Shown: positions 61,931-64,000 of the stretch, piece after piece
Position numbering within the stretch: the stretch's first letter is position 1
Layout of the letters: each line of letters starts with the position of its first letter
Assembly (NCBI RefSeq): GCF_014295035.1
Contig: NZ_CP060404.1
Span: forward strand, 7,604,501 to 7,668,500
DNA: 64,000 nucleotides
Origin: Streptomyces buecherae
GTDB taxonomy: Bacteria > Actinomycetota > Actinomycetes > Streptomycetales > Streptomycetaceae
Direction: 5' to 3'
Made by a program: the position numbers and the translations under genes
Notes under the pieces: model-generated
Databases searched by the model: none
What the model was told of the DNA's origin: nothing
The model's input: the letters and a program-made list of their open reading frames with translations, nothing else

Positions 61931-62689
61931 ATGGGGTCAGGCAAGATCGCACTGATAACCGGCGGTAATCGCGGGCTGGGCCGAGCCACGGCCCAGGCGC
62001 TGGCCCGGCACGGGCTGCGCGTCATCGTCACGTACCGCGGCGACGCGCAGGCAGCCGAGGAGGTGGTCGAGAGCGTTCGGGAAGCGGGCGCCACGGTTGC
62101 CGCGCTGCGGCTGGACATCAGCGACGTGGCCTCCTTTCCGGCCTTCGTCTCCCACCTGACCGCACAGTTGGAGCGCTGGGACGCGACCCGGCTGGACGTC
62201 CTGGTCAACAACGCCGGGATCGGGCTGTTCGGACCGCTGGAAGCGGTCACGGTCGACGACTACGACGCGGTGATGGACACCAACGTGCGCGGCACGTTCT
62301 TCCTCACCCAGGCGCTCGCGCCTGTGCTGGCCGACGAGGGACGGATCATCAACGTCTCCTCCTCCCTCAGCCGCCACACCAGTGCCGGCACCTCGGTGTA
62401 CTCGGCCTCCAAGGCGGCGGTCGAGGTCCTCAGCCGGACACTGGCCGTGGAGCTGGGGCCGCGCAGGATCCGCGTCAACGCCATCGCGCCGGGGCCGACC
62501 GCCACCGACTTCAACGGCGGCGCCATGCGGGACGACGCGCGGCTGCGCGAGAACCTGGGCGCGCAGACCGCGCTCGGCCGCGTCGGCGAACCACGGGAGA
62601 TCGGCGACGCCATCGCCGCTCTCGCCTCCGAGGACCTGCGATGGGTCACCGCTCAGCGCCTCGAAGTGTCCGGCGGCGCCCTGCTGTAG
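61931..62689 (+). CDS. short-chain dehydrogenase/reductase
   Basis: A 252-residue classical SDR. The nucleotide motif TGGNRGLG is at 10-17, NNAG at 93-96, and the catalytic Ser143/144, Tyr157 and Lys161 (SVYSASKAA) are in place. The Arg following strand 2 (TYRGD) favours NADPH. The C-terminal GEPREIGDAIAALASEDLRWVTAQRLEVSGGALL is typical of 3-oxoacyl-ACP reductase-like enzymes. A GGAGGGGA ribosome site precedes the ATG. It is controlled by the divergent TetR repressor. Confidence 0.9.
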   Translation: MGSGKIALITGGNRGLGRATAQALARHGLRVIVTYRGDAQAAEEVVESVREAGATVAALRLDISDVASFPAFVSHLTAQLERWDATRLDVLVNNAGIGLFGPLEAVTVDDYDAVMDTNVRGTFFLTQALAPVLADEGRIINVSSSLSRHTSAGTSVYSASKAAVEVLSRTLAVELGPRRIRVNAIAPGPTATDFNGGAMRDDARLRENLGAQTALGRVGEPREIGDAIAALASEDLRWVTAQRLEVSGGALL

Positions 62690-62818
62690 CGCCCCTACCG
62701 ACACCCTGTACTCCGCCCCTCGCCTGGCAGAACGGGGTGCTGCGTCAGTGGACCGTGCGGGTGGGGTGGCGGGCAGTGCGGAAGGCGACTCGTCCCCAAC
62801 TGGTCCCCGGGAATGAGG

Positions 62819-62854
62819 AAGGGCCGGTTTCGGATGATTCCGAAACCGGCCCTT
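62819..62854. terminator. strong hairpin terminator
   Basis: A perfect 15-bp stem (62819-62833 with 62840-62854) with a 6-base loop. It lies 20 bases from the tRNA 3' end and 130 bases from the SDR stop, so it probably ends the minus-strand tRNA transcript and any readthrough from the SDR. Confidence 0.85.
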
Positions 62855-62873
62855 GACCTGCGACTCTCACGAG

Positions 62874-62947
<74 letters not shown>

Positions 62948-63142
62948 ATGCTCTCTCGTCTGGGGCTGGGCCCCGGCCGAGCGCGTACGAGAACAATACC
63001 GCACCGCACCGGGTGGTCGTGCCCCCGTTCCCGCCCGTTGATCTTCCCGTGGGGCGACTCCGACGGGCCCCCGGGCGGCACTCAGGGCGGGCTGAGTAGG
63101 GGTACTCATGTGCGCGGGTCACCGCGCGGCGACGCTACGTGC

Positions 63143-63436
63143 ATGACGACACCTTCCATCCAGCGGCCCACGACCACCGCGTTCTTCGTGCAGGCCGCGC
63201 TCTCGTTCGCCCTGTCGCTCGGCGCCGTCGCCTTCGGGATCACCAAGCTGTCCGTCGGGGCGTGGGAGCGCGGGTTCCTCGGGCTCGGTCTGGTCTTCGT
63301 GGTCACTTCGACGTTCACGCTGGCCAAGTGCATTCGGGACCGCCAGGAGGTCGAGGAGGTGACCAACCGGGTCGACAAGGCACGGATCGACAAGCTCCTC
63401 ATCGAGCAGGACGTCTTCAAGCCCGGCCAGGTGTGA
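63143..63436 (+). CDS. YiaA/YiaB family inner membrane protein
   Basis: A 97-residue protein with two hydrophobic segments (about 12-34, FFVQAALSFALSLGAVAFGI, and 42-62, GLGLVFVVTSTFTLAKC), followed by a charged helix (DRQEVEEVTNRVDKARIDKLL). This two-helix hairpin is the YiaAB family, of unknown function. It lies between the tRNA and soxR. A weak ribosome site precedes the ATG. Confidence 0.85.
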   Translation: MTTPSIQRPTTTAFFVQAALSFALSLGAVAFGITKLSVGAWERGFLGLGLVFVVTSTFTLAKCIRDRQEVEEVTNRVDKARIDKLLIEQDVFKPGQV

Positions 63437-63553
63437 GGGCCCGAGCACGTTCCGTACAGGGCGTGTGACGCGGCCCACGGCGCGGCGGCCAGGGTACGGA
63501 CCAGCCGCCCGCCGCCCCGGAGACGGGGCGCGTCGGCCGGCCGACCTCGGCGG

Positions 63554-64000
63554 CTACAGGTCGGCCCGGGCGTCGCCCGGGGCCCGCGACGCCGTCGCGC
63601 CCTCCGGCTGCGTGGGCTCGTCGCCGAGCAGGTACCGGGCGCCGGCGCCCTGATCGGCCGCGGCGTCGTGCGGGTTGTAGAGGGAGCACTTGCGCAGGGA
63701 CAGGCAGCCGCAGCCGATGCACCCCAACAGGCGCAGCTTGAGCCGCTCCAGGTCAGCGATCTGCGCGTCGATGCGCCGACTCCAGACCCGCGCCACCGCG
63801 TTCCACTGGGTGGCGCTGGGGGCGCGGCCCTCGGGCAGCCGGGCCAGCGCGGCGCCCGCTTCGTCCAGCGAGAGGCCAACCTGCTGGGCGGCGCGGATGA
63901 AGGCGACGCGGCGGAGCGTGGCGCGGGCGAAGCGGCGCTGGCCGCCGGCGGTGCGCTCGGAGTGGATCAGCCCGAGCTCCTCGTAGTAACGCAGCGCGGA
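63554..64000 (-). CDS. soxR: SoxR redox-sensing MerR-family activator, 5' end outside the window
   Basis: The visible 148 residues of a SoxR protein begin inside the HTH/wing region (ALRYYEELGLIHSERTAGGQRRF). The coiled-coil follows, then the [2Fe-2S] ligands CIGCGCLSLRKC (C-X2-C-X-C-X5-C) and the tail YNPHDAAADQGAGARYLLGDEP. SoxR senses redox-active compounds, including endogenous antibiotics in Streptomyces. The start and first ~15-20 residues lie past position 64000. Confidence 0.92.
   Translation of the reverse strand, partial: SALRYYEELGLIHSERTAGGQRRFARATLRRVAFIRAAQQVGLSLDEAGAALARLPEGRAPSATQWNAVARVWSRRIDAQIADLERLKLRLLGCIGCGCLSLRKCSLYNPHDAAADQGAGARYLLGDEPTQPEGATASRAPGDARADL

Overview
The window comes from a very GC-rich actinomycete, almost certainly Streptomyces or a close relative. 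Supporting signs are strong G/C third-position codon use, GTG starts with GTGA/ATGA stop-start overlaps, membrane-anchored Ser/Thr kinases, a resuscitation-promoting factor behind a c-di-AMP (ydaO-type) riboswitch, many secreted proteins with Tat/Sec signals, and SoxR with the streptomycete-type four-cysteine cluster. About 50 protein genes, one tRNA and one riboswitch can be supported. There are no rRNA genes, CRISPR arrays or intact insertion sequences.

Layout. 0.1-5.5 kb: an AAC(3)-family acetyltransferase, a Csp-type copper-storage protein, a YjbR-like protein, a transmembrane Ser/Thr kinase with a duplicated extracytoplasmic domain, and a metallo-beta-lactamase-fold hydrolase. 5.7-8.1 kb: a small AtzG-like subunit overlapping an AtzE-like amidase, then a TetR regulator; an inverted repeat lies in the divergent promoter. 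8.2-11.4 kb: a MerR regulator, a SulP anion transporter and an O-methyltransferase. 11.6-18.9 kb: a secreted S15 peptidase, a Mut7-C RNase-like protein, a TetR/epoxide-hydrolase pair sharing an operator motif, and a kinase fused to a periplasmic-type solute-binding domain. 18.9-21.5 kb: a long non-coding stretch, then the riboswitch and a three-domain Rpf-LysM-M23 wall hydrolase. 21.6-30.3 kb: a DUF1266 protein, a small secreted protein, an MHS-type transporter, a GNAT, a two-component system convergent with an orphan TAXI binding protein, and a cupin. 30.4-35.2 kb: a phosphotransferase, a large membrane glycosyltransferase-like protein, a short thioesterase remnant, a GH18-like glycosidase and an Abm monooxygenase. 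35.6-40.3 kb: a sugar ABC operon (RbsA, fused RbsC-RbsB, ribokinase). 40.6-48.2 kb: divergent nitrilase and threonine-synthase-like genes, a lamin-tail protein, PBP4-type DacB, a subtilisin and a LuxR regulator. 48.9-53.2 kb: YfhO, GT2 and GtrA genes, probably a surface-glycan module. 53.3-55.9 kb: a CBS protein, a decayed stretch, a GlsB-like membrane protein and an AraC regulator. 56.2-62.7 kb: a flavodoxin-like protein, an ABC-2 exporter with a downstream two-component system, and a TetR/SDR divergent pair with two matched palindromic operators. 62.8-64 kb: tRNA-Pro(GGG), a YiaA/B protein and a truncated soxR.

Many convergent gene pairs are separated by perfect GC-rich hairpins that probably act as bidirectional terminators. 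Functions are assigned by recognising motifs in the translated sequence; no database search was run.
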